Source: Nocardioides nitrophenolicus (GTDB taxonomy: Bacteria; Actinomycetota; Actinomycetes; Propionibacteriales; Nocardioidaceae). From it: DNA of 64,000 nt. Numbering within the stretch: position 1 is the first letter of the stretch; every line of letters starts with the position of its first letter. This document shows positions 44,949 through 52,159 of the stretch, piece by piece. The stretch is taken from positions 3,472,001 to 3,536,000 of the forward strand of contig NZ_JAFBBY010000001.1 in assembly GCF_016907515.1 (NCBI RefSeq), in the 5' to 3' direction. The position numbers and the translations under genes are program-made. The notes under the pieces are model-generated. The model was given only the letters and a program-made list of their open reading frames with translations, was not told the DNA's origin and made no database searches.

Positions 44949-46198
44949 GACACCTTCCTGATCCGTCGTCTCTTCGCGCCGGGCGCCTCGTCGGGCCACG
45001 CCATCGGCACCACCTCGGGAGGAGCCGCGCCCAACCGCGCGGCCAGCCGCCCGATCTCCGCGGCCACTCTCGCCGTCGTGCCTGACGAACCGGTCGTCGT
45101 CGCCAGCCGCCACTGTGGCCCGTGCTGCTCGATGCGGTAGTCGCCGAGCTCGCCCGCGAGGGCGACGGCATGGCGCAGCACGTCGGGATAGACCGGGACC
45201 GGGCCGAGCGTCAGCACGTCGTCGGCCCGCCCGAGCACCGCCGCGACCGAGCGCCCCGGCCGGCCGCACGGGCAGGGACCGGGCGCGGCGAGGAGGACGT
45301 CGTCGAGCCGGTGCCGGACGACGAACTGGGTGGTCCGGGTGAAGTCGGTGACGATCGGGTGGAAGCGCTGGTGGTCGAGCCACTCCGGCTCGATGTGGAC
45401 ATGCCCCTCGTTGAGGTGCAGCCGGCCGGCGGGGCAGCTGAGCGCGAGCAGGCCCTCGGTGGCCTGGTAGATCTGCTCGACCGGGCGCCCGAAGGCCGCC
45501 CCGACGAGGGTGGCGTCGTCGGGCTCGAGGGTCTCGGCGACCGAGATCACCTGGAGTGGCCGCAGCCCGGCCGGCCGGGCCTCGGCGATGCCGCGGAGCA
45601 CGCTCGCCGGCGCCACCAGCACGTCGGTCCCGGGCAGCGCCGGCAGGTGGGTGGCCAGTGGTGCGGTCAGGTCGTGCCAGGAGAAGGCGACCCGGCGGCT
45701 GTCGAGCGTCTCGTAGAGGTTGCTGTTGGCGCGCAGGAAGAGCGCGATCCGCAGCGGCCGCCGGGCCAGGGTCCACAGCGACTCCGCCGACATCAGCTGA
45801 CCCATCAGGATCCCTGCCCACAGGCGGCTCTCCGCCTCCGAGACCAGGAAGACTCCACGGGTCCCGGAGGTGCCCGACGACAGCCCGACCGTCACCCCGC
45901 CGGGCAGCCGGTCGGTGAAGGAGCGGGACCGCTCGGCCGCCTCGGCGACGGCCAGCGCGCGGTCCAGCGAGATGCCGTGCCGGTTGAACGCGGCGAAGTC
46001 GGCGAGCACCGTCCGCTTGTCGACGACCGGCAGCTCCGTCAGGGGCCGGCCCGCGAAGGGCGCGTAGAACCGGGCCTTCGGCAGCTCGACGCGCAGGAAC
46101 CGGTCCAGCGCACGGGCCCGCGCGGCGTCGTACCGACGGGGGAGCAGCCAGCGCTCGCGGGCGAAGGCGGCGGCCACCGCCGCCGGGGAGCCGGCCAT
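44945..46198 (-). CDS. adenylate-forming enzyme (F390 synthetase/PaaK-like)
   Basis: A 417-residue ANL-superfamily enzyme with the ATP loop GLSSGTSGTRG (105-115), the adenylate motif YQATEG (244-249), CPCG at 309-312 (a zinc-like Cys pair) and GRADD at 323. It looks like the group annotated as F390-synthetase-related, related to phenylacetate-CoA ligase, but with a short C-terminal domain. It should activate an acyl or hydroxy acid as the adenylate. ATG overlaps the upstream stop (TGATG). Confidence 0.85.
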   Translation of the reverse strand: MAGSPAAVAAAFARERWLLPRRYDAARARALDRFLRVELPKARFYAPFAGRPLTELPVVDKRTVLADFAAFNRHGISLDRALAVAEAAERSRSFTDRLPGGVTVGLSSGTSGTRGVFLVSEAESRLWAGILMGQLMSAESLWTLARRPLRIALFLRANSNLYETLDSRRVAFSWHDLTAPLATHLPALPGTDVLVAPASVLRGIAEARPAGLRPLQVISVAETLEPDDATLVGAAFGRPVEQIYQATEGLLALSCPAGRLHLNEGHVHIEPEWLDHQRFHPIVTDFTRTTQFVVRHRLDDVLLAAPGPCPCGRPGRSVAAVLGRADDVLTLGPVPVYPDVLRHAVALAGELGDYRIEQHGPQWRLATTTGSSGTTARVAAEIGRLAARLGAAPPEVVPMAWPDEAPGAKRRRIRKVS

Positions 46199-47037
46199 CA
46201 GCGACCGGCGGACCAGGCCGCGTGACCCTCGGGGCAGTGCGCCGGGAGGATCAGCAGGTCGTCATGGGTGGCGTCGAGCACGTGGAGCACGCCGAGGGTG
46301 CGCACCGCCGCGTCCCAGTCGTGCATGACCCCCTTGGCCAGCCGGGACGGCGGCTTGAGGTCGCGGAACGAGCGCGTGGTCCACGCGGCGTCGCCGACCA
46401 GCAGCACCTGCCGGCCGCCGGAGGTGAACAGCAGGCCGAGATGGCCGGGCAGGTGCCCGGGCAGGTCGACGGCGAGCAGGCTGCGGTCGCCGAGCAGGTC
46501 CCAGGTGCGCAGTCCGCCCACCTGGACGGCGGGGAAGGCGTCGACCGGGTCGAGCCGGTCGCGCAGGTCGGCGGGCAGCAGGGCCGGCAGGATCGCGTGG
46601 CGCACGGCGTTGATCCCGCGCAGGGACAGGGCGTGCTCGGCGCCCGCGGCGCCGGCGATGATCCGGGCCCGCGGATGGTCGAGCAGGCCGCCGACGTGGT
46701 CGCCGTGGAAGTGGGAGACGACGATCCGGCGCACCTCGGCCGGGTCGATGTCGAGCGCCGCGAGCTGGCGCGGCAGGTGCTCCTCGGGCCGCAGCGTCAC
46801 CGGCAGCGTGGAGCGGTAGAGCAACTCGGGCAGCCGGCTGGTGGCGTCCAGGAAGTGCTGGGAGTAGCCGGTGTCGAACAGGGTCCAGCCGTGCGTCGGG
46901 TGGCGCAGCGCGCCGACGTACGACGGGAACTCGATGATCCGCAGCCGGCCGCCCTGGCGTGCCATCGCCTCGGGGCCCTTGCAGTGGCCCACGCGCAGCC
47001 AGTGGAAGTCGACCTCGGGCTGGTCGGTCAGTAGCAC
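46198..47037 (-). CDS. metallo-beta-lactamase-fold hydrolase
   Basis: A 279-residue MBL-fold protein of the lactonase/glyoxalase II class. Metal motif HFHGDH (H109, H111, D113, H114), third His in LPGHLPGHLG, Asp in LLVGDAAW and a late LPAHCPEGH. In the operon it could hydrolyse a lactone or thioester intermediate; this is inference. It begins with GTG 10 bases inside the ketosynthase gene. Confidence 0.88.
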   Translation of the reverse strand: MLLTDQPEVDFHWLRVGHCKGPEAMARQGGRLRIIEFPSYVGALRHPTHGWTLFDTGYSQHFLDATSRLPELLYRSTLPVTLRPEEHLPRQLAALDIDPAEVRRIVVSHFHGDHVGGLLDHPRARIIAGAAGAEHALSLRGINAVRHAILPALLPADLRDRLDPVDAFPAVQVGGLRTWDLLGDRSLLAVDLPGHLPGHLGLLFTSGGRQVLLVGDAAWTTRSFRDLKPPSRLAKGVMHDWDAAVRTLGVLHVLDATHDDLLILPAHCPEGHAAWSAGR

Positions 47038-48026
47038 AGGACGACCCCGCCCAGGCTCAGTCCGGCGCCGGTGCCGAGCAGGAGCGCATGGTCGCCGCGG
47101 CGCAGCCGCCCGGACTCGATCGCGGCGTGCAGCGCCGACGGGAGCGAGGCCGCGACCTGGTTGCCGTGGTCGGTGTAGATGTCCACCAGTCGGTCCTCCT
47201 CGATCCCGAAGCGGTGCCGCAGCCAGGCCAGCGCGTGATGGCTCGCCTGGTGCGGTACGACGACCGGCAGGTCGGCCAGGTCGGTGCCGGCCGCGGCGAG
47301 CAGCCGGTCGACGAACGGCGGCAGGTGCTTGACCGCGAGCCGGAAGACCGCGCCGCCGTCCATCCGGAACCGGCCCCAGTCGGCGTACGCGCCGTCGACC
47401 CGGTCAGGGGCGAACCGCGAGCCGCCACCCCGGATCTCGCAGGTGTGCGCCCCCTCGCTGTGGGTGGCGAAGTCGGCGGCCAGGACGGCCGACCCGGTCT
47501 CGCCGGCGGGTCCGACGACCGCGGCGGCCGCGCCGTCGCCGAAGATCCCGGACGCGCCGAGGTCGGACCAGTCCAGGCCGACCGAGGCCAGGTCGCTGGA
47601 CACGATGAGGATCCGCTCGTGGCGGCCCGCGTCGACCAGCGTGGCGGCGAGGTCGAGCGCCACCAGGAAGCTCAGGCAGCTCGCGTTGACGTCCCACGCC
47701 GCGATCGGTCGCTCCGGGGCCAGCTCCTCGTGGAGCAGCGCGGCATTGCACGGCAGCGGCTGGTCGGGCGTGGCGCTGGCGCCGATGATCACGTCGACGT
47801 CGGCGAGGCCCAGCCCGGCCGCCGCGAGGGCCTTGCGGGCCGCGCGGGCGCCCAGCTCGGCGGCGGAGCCCCGCTCGACGTACCTGACTCGGACGCCGGT
47901 GCGCGCCTCGACGGTGCCGGGCGCCAGACCGAGCCGCTCGTCCACCGCGGCGCTGGGGAGCGCCTCGTCGGGCCGCACGGCGCCGGTGCCGAGGATCCGC
48001 AGGGCGCGGGGGCCGAGAGCAGGCAT
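47028..48026 (-). CDS. ketosynthase III-like condensing enzyme (FabH/OleA-like)
   Basis: A 332-residue thiolase-fold enzyme with a complete Cys117-His259-Asn289 triad (NASCLSFL, VPHQASHH, YTDHGNQ). FabH-type enzymes condense acyl-CoA with malonyl-ACP; OleA-type enzymes join two acyl-CoAs head to head. The sequence alone does not decide, but the OleD-like gene downstream favours the latter. First gene of the operon; TATCCT seven bases before the ATG predicts a leaderless transcript. No ACP or further fatty-acid enzymes are nearby. Confidence 0.88.
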   Translation of the reverse strand: MPALGPRALRILGTGAVRPDEALPSAAVDERLGLAPGTVEARTGVRVRYVERGSAAELGARAARKALAAAGLGLADVDVIIGASATPDQPLPCNAALLHEELAPERPIAAWDVNASCLSFLVALDLAATLVDAGRHERILIVSSDLASVGLDWSDLGASGIFGDGAAAAVVGPAGETGSAVLAADFATHSEGAHTCEIRGGGSRFAPDRVDGAYADWGRFRMDGGAVFRLAVKHLPPFVDRLLAAAGTDLADLPVVVPHQASHHALAWLRHRFGIEEDRLVDIYTDHGNQVAASLPSALHAAIESGRLRRGDHALLLGTGAGLSLGGVVLCY

Positions 48027-48033
48027 GGCGACG

Positions 48034-48039
48034 AGGATA
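48034..48039 (-). promoter_or_regulatory. -10 element of the seven-gene operon
   Basis: On the minus strand TATCCT is followed by seven bases and the ATG of the ketosynthase gene. The same TATCCT-7-ATG layout precedes the MFS gene at 35307. No -35 match is visible because the region runs into the palindromic repeat. Confidence 0.45.
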
Positions 48040-48067
48040 GTCAGCTGGGGCTGGGGGATCCGGGTGC

Positions 48068-48157
48068 GGATTCACCACGGGATGTAGGTGAGCACGCGCT
48101 TCTGTAGCGGAGTTCCACTACAGAAGCAGGCTTTCGCCTACATCCCGTGATGAATCC
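48068..48157. repeat. large palindromic repeat, family 2 copy B
   Basis: A 90-base imperfect palindrome: GGATTCACCACGGGATGTAG opposite CTACATCCCGTGATGAATCC, with centre GCTTCTGTAG...CTACAGAAGC. It matches 20304-20420 in both arms and centre. Here it lies upstream of the operon start at 48026 and downstream of the patatin gene. Confidence 0.85.
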
Positions 48158-48198
48158 CCGCCCGCCGAGCCAGCGCACCCACCCCGCCACCGGGCTGC

Positions 48199-49119
48199 TC
48201 ACCGCCCGGCGCGGTCGAGCGCCTCCTTGGTGAGCGTGCGACCGAGGTCGACCAGCTCGGCGGCCCGGTGGAAGTCGATGGTGCGGGCGGCGCTGAGCGG
48301 CACGGTGACCAGGACGTCGGGCGGGAGCGTGGCCAGGCGGTAGCGGGTGATCAGGCTCTGCATCGCGTCGAAGGACAGCGAGACGACCTCGGCGGTCCGC
48401 ATGTCCGGCCGTACGTCGACCGCCTCGGCCGGCGGCGCCTCCGCGGGCGCCTCTGGTGCCGCGGTCTCGCCCAGCTCCTCCTCCCCGCGCCGGAACCTGC
48501 GCCGCAGGTCGGCCGCCCACTCGGCACGGCGCACCGAGAAGCCGCGGGCGGGCGAGGTCGGCTCGTGCGGCTCGCGGGGGCCCTGGAGGGAGACGGCGAC
48601 GGTGAAGTCGGCGGTGGCGGCCGCGGTCGGCTCGAGCGGCAGCGGGTTGAGCAGGCCCCCGTCGACCAGCACCCGGCCGTCGACCACGGCCGGCGTGAAC
48701 AGGCCCGGGATCGCGAAGGAGGCGCGCATCGCCGGGATGAGGGGGCCACGCTGGAACCACACCTCGCGGCGGGCGGCGAGGTCGGTGGCGACCGCGGTGA
48801 AGGGGATCGGCAGCGACTCGATGAGCACGTCGCCGACGATGTCGTCGAGGGCGGCCATCAGCTTCTCGGCGGTCGCCGCGCCGCCGCCGGCCCAGGTCGG
48901 GTCCGCCAGCAGGACCACGCGCCGCCCGGTGAGGGTCGAGGCCCAGGCGGCGAACTCGGCGTCCTTGCCGGCGGCGACCAGGCCACCGATGACCGCGCCC
49001 ATCGACGTACCGGAGACCGCGACGATCTCGTGGCCGCGCTCGCGCAGCTCCTGGACCGCACCGAGGTGGGCGTAGCCGCGGGCGCCGCCCGAGCCGAGGA
49101 CCAGTGCGACGCGTGCCAT
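48199..49119 (-). CDS. patatin-like phospholipase
   Basis: A 306-residue serine hydrolase of the RssA/patatin group. Oxyanion loop GSGGARGYAHLG (9-20), nucleophile Ser39 in GTSMG, and Asp153 in VLVDGG form the Ser-Asp dyad. It should act on lipid esters; substrate unknown. CACAAT six bases before the ATG at 49119 supports this start and a leaderless transcript; GGAGG in that gap is too close to act as ribosome site. Confidence 0.9.
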   Translation of the reverse strand: MARVALVLGSGGARGYAHLGAVQELRERGHEIVAVSGTSMGAVIGGLVAAGKDAEFAAWASTLTGRRVVLLADPTWAGGGAATAEKLMAALDDIVGDVLIESLPIPFTAVATDLAARREVWFQRGPLIPAMRASFAIPGLFTPAVVDGRVLVDGGLLNPLPLEPTAAATADFTVAVSLQGPREPHEPTSPARGFSVRRAEWAADLRRRFRRGEEELGETAAPEAPAEAPPAEAVDVRPDMRTAEVVSLSFDAMQSLITRYRLATLPPDVLVTVPLSAARTIDFHRAAELVDLGRTLTKEALDRAGR

Positions 49120-49180
49120 GCCTCCATTGTGGGTCGGGACCCGCGACATAGCCCGCGACGGGGCATGTCGTTGTGCTCAC

Positions 49181-50887
49181 ATGGGTCGCCTCGTGCTCGC
49201 GCTCTGCCTCGCCGTCGCCGGACTGGGGGCCTGGCCGCAGCCCGCCCGCGCCGACGGGCCGGCGCCGGTCGTGGTCGAGCAGCGGTTCACCACCTCCGAC
49301 GGCGTGCAGCTGCAGACCACGCTCACCAGCACCGGCCCGGTCACCGCCAGGCCGACGGTGGTCGAGTTCTCGCCCTACGGCGACGGCAGCCAGACGCTCG
49401 AGGTCACGCCCGACTACAACTACCTGCTGGTCCAGATCCGCGGCACCGGCGACAGCGACGGCTCGTTCGACGCGCTCGGGCCGGCCAGCCAGCGCGACGT
49501 GGTCGAGGTGCTGCGTTGGGCGTGCGACCAGCCGTTCAGCGACGGCCGGCTGGCGCTCAACGGCTTCTCGGCGAGCGCGATCGTGCTCTACAACTCCTGG
49601 CACCAGCAGCTGCCGTGCGTGAAGGCCGCGATCATGAAGTCCGGCACCCACGAGCTGTACCGCGACCTGCTGGTGCCCGGCGGCATCCTGAACCTGGTCC
49701 CCGGAGCCGGCGTGATCGGCATGATCGGCGCGCCGGCGCTGCTCCAGGGCGTCGACCGGCTGCGGCGCGACCCGGCCTCCTCGCTCGACGTGGTCGGCGG
49801 GCTGTTCGCCAGCGGCACCGGCGTCCTCGCCCATCCCACCCTCGACTCCTGGTGGGCCGAGCGCGGCTGGCGGGGCGACGCCAACGACATCCCCGTCCTC
49901 ATGGTCAACGGCTTCTACGACGTCGAGTCGCGGGGCGCCTTCCAGGCCTACCAGGCGCTGAAGGACGACGGTGCGCATCTGGTCATGGAGGGCGGGCACG
50001 ACGGCGTCCCGGTCGGCAGCGACGGCGCCGTCGGCGAGGCGCACGCCTGGCTCGACCACTACGTGCGCGGCGTCGACAACGGGATCGAGGCCACGCCGCG
50101 GGTGAGCCTGCTGCTCGCGAAGGGCTCCCGGGCGGCCTACCTCGCCGGGGAGCACGTGCGCCGCGAGGCCGCCGACTGGCCGGTCCCCGGCACCACCTGG
50201 ACCGACCTCGCGCTGGGCCCCGGCCGCGCGCTCACCCTCGACCCGCCGGCGGCGCCGCGTACGGCGTCGTACCTCACCGTGCCGTCGCTGCCGACCATGA
50301 CCGACGTCCCGAACGCCGCGATCCTCGAGGCCGGCGGCGCCAGTGCGCTCACCGGGGCGCTGCCGCTGCTCGCGCAGACGAACCTCGCCGGCATCGACGG
50401 GGTCACCGGGCTGACCTACACGACCGACACGCTCACCGCCGACGTCGACCTCGCCGGTCCGCTCGCCCTCGACCTCGCGCTGGCCACCACCACGCCGGGC
50501 TCCGGCATCTGGGCGGTCCTCTCCGACGTCGCCCCCGACGGCACCTCGAACCCGCTCACCGTCGGCCGGCTCTCGACCAGCTTCCCCGGCCTGGTGCCCG
50601 GGCGGTCGCTGAGCGACGACCAGGGCCGGGTGGTCCAGCCGTACGGCGACTACACCCACCGCTCGCTCGCCCCGGTCGGCCAGTTCCGGCGCTACCAGGT
50701 CGAGCTGTGGCCGGTCGGCAACCGGTTCCGCGCCGGGCACCGGATCCGGATCCAGCTGGTCGGCACGTCGGCCGCCTCGCTGCCGAGCCTGCCCGGCCTG
50801 CACACGATCCGGCTCGGCGGGACCGGCGGCGCGGTCCTGCGAGTGCCCGTCCTGCCCGGAAGCGACCTGGGCGCCGCGCTGCGCTGA
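49181..50887 (+). CDS. secreted S15/CocE-type acyl hydrolase
   Basis: A 568-residue exported alpha/beta hydrolase. Signal peptide of about 24 residues ending ARA. Nucleophile region LNGFSASAIVLYNS, Asp in NGFYDVESRGAF, His in EGGHDGVPV; the last 220 residues form the beta-sandwich domain of X-Pro dipeptidyl-peptidase/CocE proteins (HRSLAPVGQFRRYQVELWP). It may be a peptidase or esterase. The G-x-S-x-S motif differs from the usual G-x-S-Y-x-G. Confidence 0.85.
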   Translation: MGRLVLALCLAVAGLGAWPQPARADGPAPVVVEQRFTTSDGVQLQTTLTSTGPVTARPTVVEFSPYGDGSQTLEVTPDYNYLLVQIRGTGDSDGSFDALGPASQRDVVEVLRWACDQPFSDGRLALNGFSASAIVLYNSWHQQLPCVKAAIMKSGTHELYRDLLVPGGILNLVPGAGVIGMIGAPALLQGVDRLRRDPASSLDVVGGLFASGTGVLAHPTLDSWWAERGWRGDANDIPVLMVNGFYDVESRGAFQAYQALKDDGAHLVMEGGHDGVPVGSDGAVGEAHAWLDHYVRGVDNGIEATPRVSLLLAKGSRAAYLAGEHVRREAADWPVPGTTWTDLALGPGRALTLDPPAAPRTASYLTVPSLPTMTDVPNAAILEAGGASALTGALPLLAQTNLAGIDGVTGLTYTTDTLTADVDLAGPLALDLALATTTPGSGIWAVLSDVAPDGTSNPLTVGRLSTSFPGLVPGRSLSDDQGRVVQPYGDYTHRSLAPVGQFRRYQVELWPVGNRFRAGHRIRIQLVGTSAASLPSLPGLHTIRLGGTGGAVLRVPVLPGSDLGAALR

Positions 50888-50909
50888 GCACCGTGACTCG
50901 CCCCGCGGC

Positions 50910-51437
50910 TCACCGCTCGATCCGCAGCACGGCCGAGTCCACCCGCGGTGGCGGGCGGAACGCTCCCCGCGGCACCGACCGCGCGAGCGTCAGCCGGTAG
51001 CGCCGGGCGTGGCGAGCGCGGGGTGGCTCCGTCACGAGCCGGCGCGCGGCCGAGACCTGCAGCACCAGGTCCGCCGACAGCAGCCGGTCGGTGCCGAGGA
51101 GCAGCCGGACCAGGGCCGTGGACAGCGCGTACGGCGGGCTGGCGACCACCCGGAACGGCCGGGAGGGCAGCCGGAGGTCCCGCAGGTCGCAGCGGACCAC
51201 CCGGACGCCGCGCTCGGCGTACCGCTCCCGGAGGAGGGCGGCTCGGCCGGGGTGCAGCTCGACCGCGACCACCCGGGCCCCGGCGTCGAGCAGGGGTCCG
51301 ATCAGGGCGCCGTGCCCGGCGCCGAGGTCGAGGACCAGGTCGCCCGCGGCCACCGGGCTCTCGGCGACCACCCGGCGCGCCCAGTCAGGACGAAGCGGAT
51401 GCCAGCCCCAGTCCCGTCGCGTCCGCTGCCCGGACAC
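50910..51437 (-). CDS. short Erm-like 23S rRNA adenine methyltransferase homologue
   Basis: A 175-residue member of the Erm/KsgA family. Motif I is LDLGAGHGALIGPLL (36-50), with acidic Glu60 for the ribose. Motif IV reads ASPPYALST, with Ser100 where active enzymes have Asn. The C-terminal helical domain is missing, as in the 179-residue Erm(37) of M. tuberculosis, and the end VPRGAFRPPPRVDSAVLRIE is that family's usual finish. Whether it methylates A2058 is doubtful because of the Ser. GTG start. Confidence 0.82.
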   Translation of the reverse strand: MSGQRTRRDWGWHPLRPDWARRVVAESPVAAGDLVLDLGAGHGALIGPLLDAGARVVAVELHPGRAALLRERYAERGVRVVRCDLRDLRLPSRPFRVVASPPYALSTALVRLLLGTDRLLSADLVLQVSAARRLVTEPPRARHARRYRLTLARSVPRGAFRPPPRVDSAVLRIER

Positions 51438-51538
51438 GACGCACCATCACGAACACGCAGCTCATGCCCGCGAACCTACGGGGCCTCGGGTGCGCCCGCA
51501 TCCTCTTTTCGGGCGGGGAAGGACACCGCGAAATCAAG

Positions 51539-51567
51539 TTGTGAGTGAGCACTCACTCATTTAGAGT
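51539..51567 (+). promoter_or_regulatory. exporter-operon promoter with TetR operator
   Basis: TTGTGA (51539-51544), 17 bases, TAGAGT (51562-51567) form a sigma-70-type promoter. TGAGTGAG-CA-CTCACTCA (51542-51559), a perfect 18-base inverted repeat, fills the spacer, so a bound repressor would block it. The regulator ATG at 51575 is seven bases past the -10, hence a leaderless transcript. Confidence 0.8.
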
Positions 51568-51574
51568 GGCCGGC

Positions 51575-52159
51575 ATGCCACCCCGTGCCGCCCCGCTCTC
51601 GCCCGAGGACCGTCGCGAGATGCTGATCCGGGCCACCCGACCGCTGCTCTACGAGCACGGCCGGGCCGTCACCACCCGGCTGATCGCCGAGGCGGCCGGG
51701 GTCGCGGAGGGCACCATCTTCCGGGTCTTCGACTCCAAGGACGACCTGGTCGACACCACCATCGCCCGCGCCTTCGAGCCGGGTGACGTCCTGCACCGTC
51801 TCGACGAGATCGACCCGGCGCTGCCGCTGCGGGAGCGGATGGTGGCGATGACGTCGATCCTCCAGCAGCGCTTCCTGGCGATCTTCGAGCTGATGCGCGC
51901 GCTCGGCGCGGTCGGCCCGCCGCGCCACCTCCACGACCGCCCCGAGATCGTCGCGGGCCTGGAGGAGGTACGCCGCCGGCTGCTCGCCCTGATCGAGCCC
52001 GACGCCGACCAGCTGACCCTGCCCCCCGAGCAGGTGCTGCACGTGTGGCGCCTGCTCACCTTCGCCGGCTCCCACCGGGAGATCGCCGACAACGACCTGC
52101 TCACCCCGACCCGGATCGTCGACACCGTGCTGCACGGCGTCGAGAGGAGGGACTCCTGA
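51575..52159 (+). CDS. TetR-family regulator
   Basis: A 194-residue repressor. N-terminal helix-turn-helix: TTRLIAEAAGVAEGTIFRVFDSKDDLV. The ligand-binding part is all-helical and has no recognisable ligand motif. It is the first gene of an operon with two ABC exporter halves and most likely represses its own promoter through the operator at 51542-51559. ATG 51575 is preferred to GTG 51545, which lies inside the operator. Confidence 0.93.
   Translation: MPPRAAPLSPEDRREMLIRATRPLLYEHGRAVTTRLIAEAAGVAEGTIFRVFDSKDDLVDTTIARAFEPGDVLHRLDEIDPALPLRERMVAMTSILQQRFLAIFELMRALGAVGPPRHLHDRPEIVAGLEEVRRRLLALIEPDADQLTLPPEQVLHVWRLLTFAGSHREIADNDLLTPTRIVDTVLHGVERRDS

Noticed and set aside
41025..48026. Canonical oleABCD olefin cluster
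   Set aside because: No alpha/beta-hydrolase OleB is present and the ligase belongs to another ANL clade; only a functional resemblance is supported.
50910..51437. KsgA (16S rRNA dimethyltransferase)
   Set aside because: Far too short, motif IV is not NLPY, and the KsgA C-terminal domain is missing.
51545..51574. GTG 51545 as start of the TetR gene
   Set aside because: It lies in the operator and before the -10 element; the ATG at 51575 fits the promoter and the family N-terminus.
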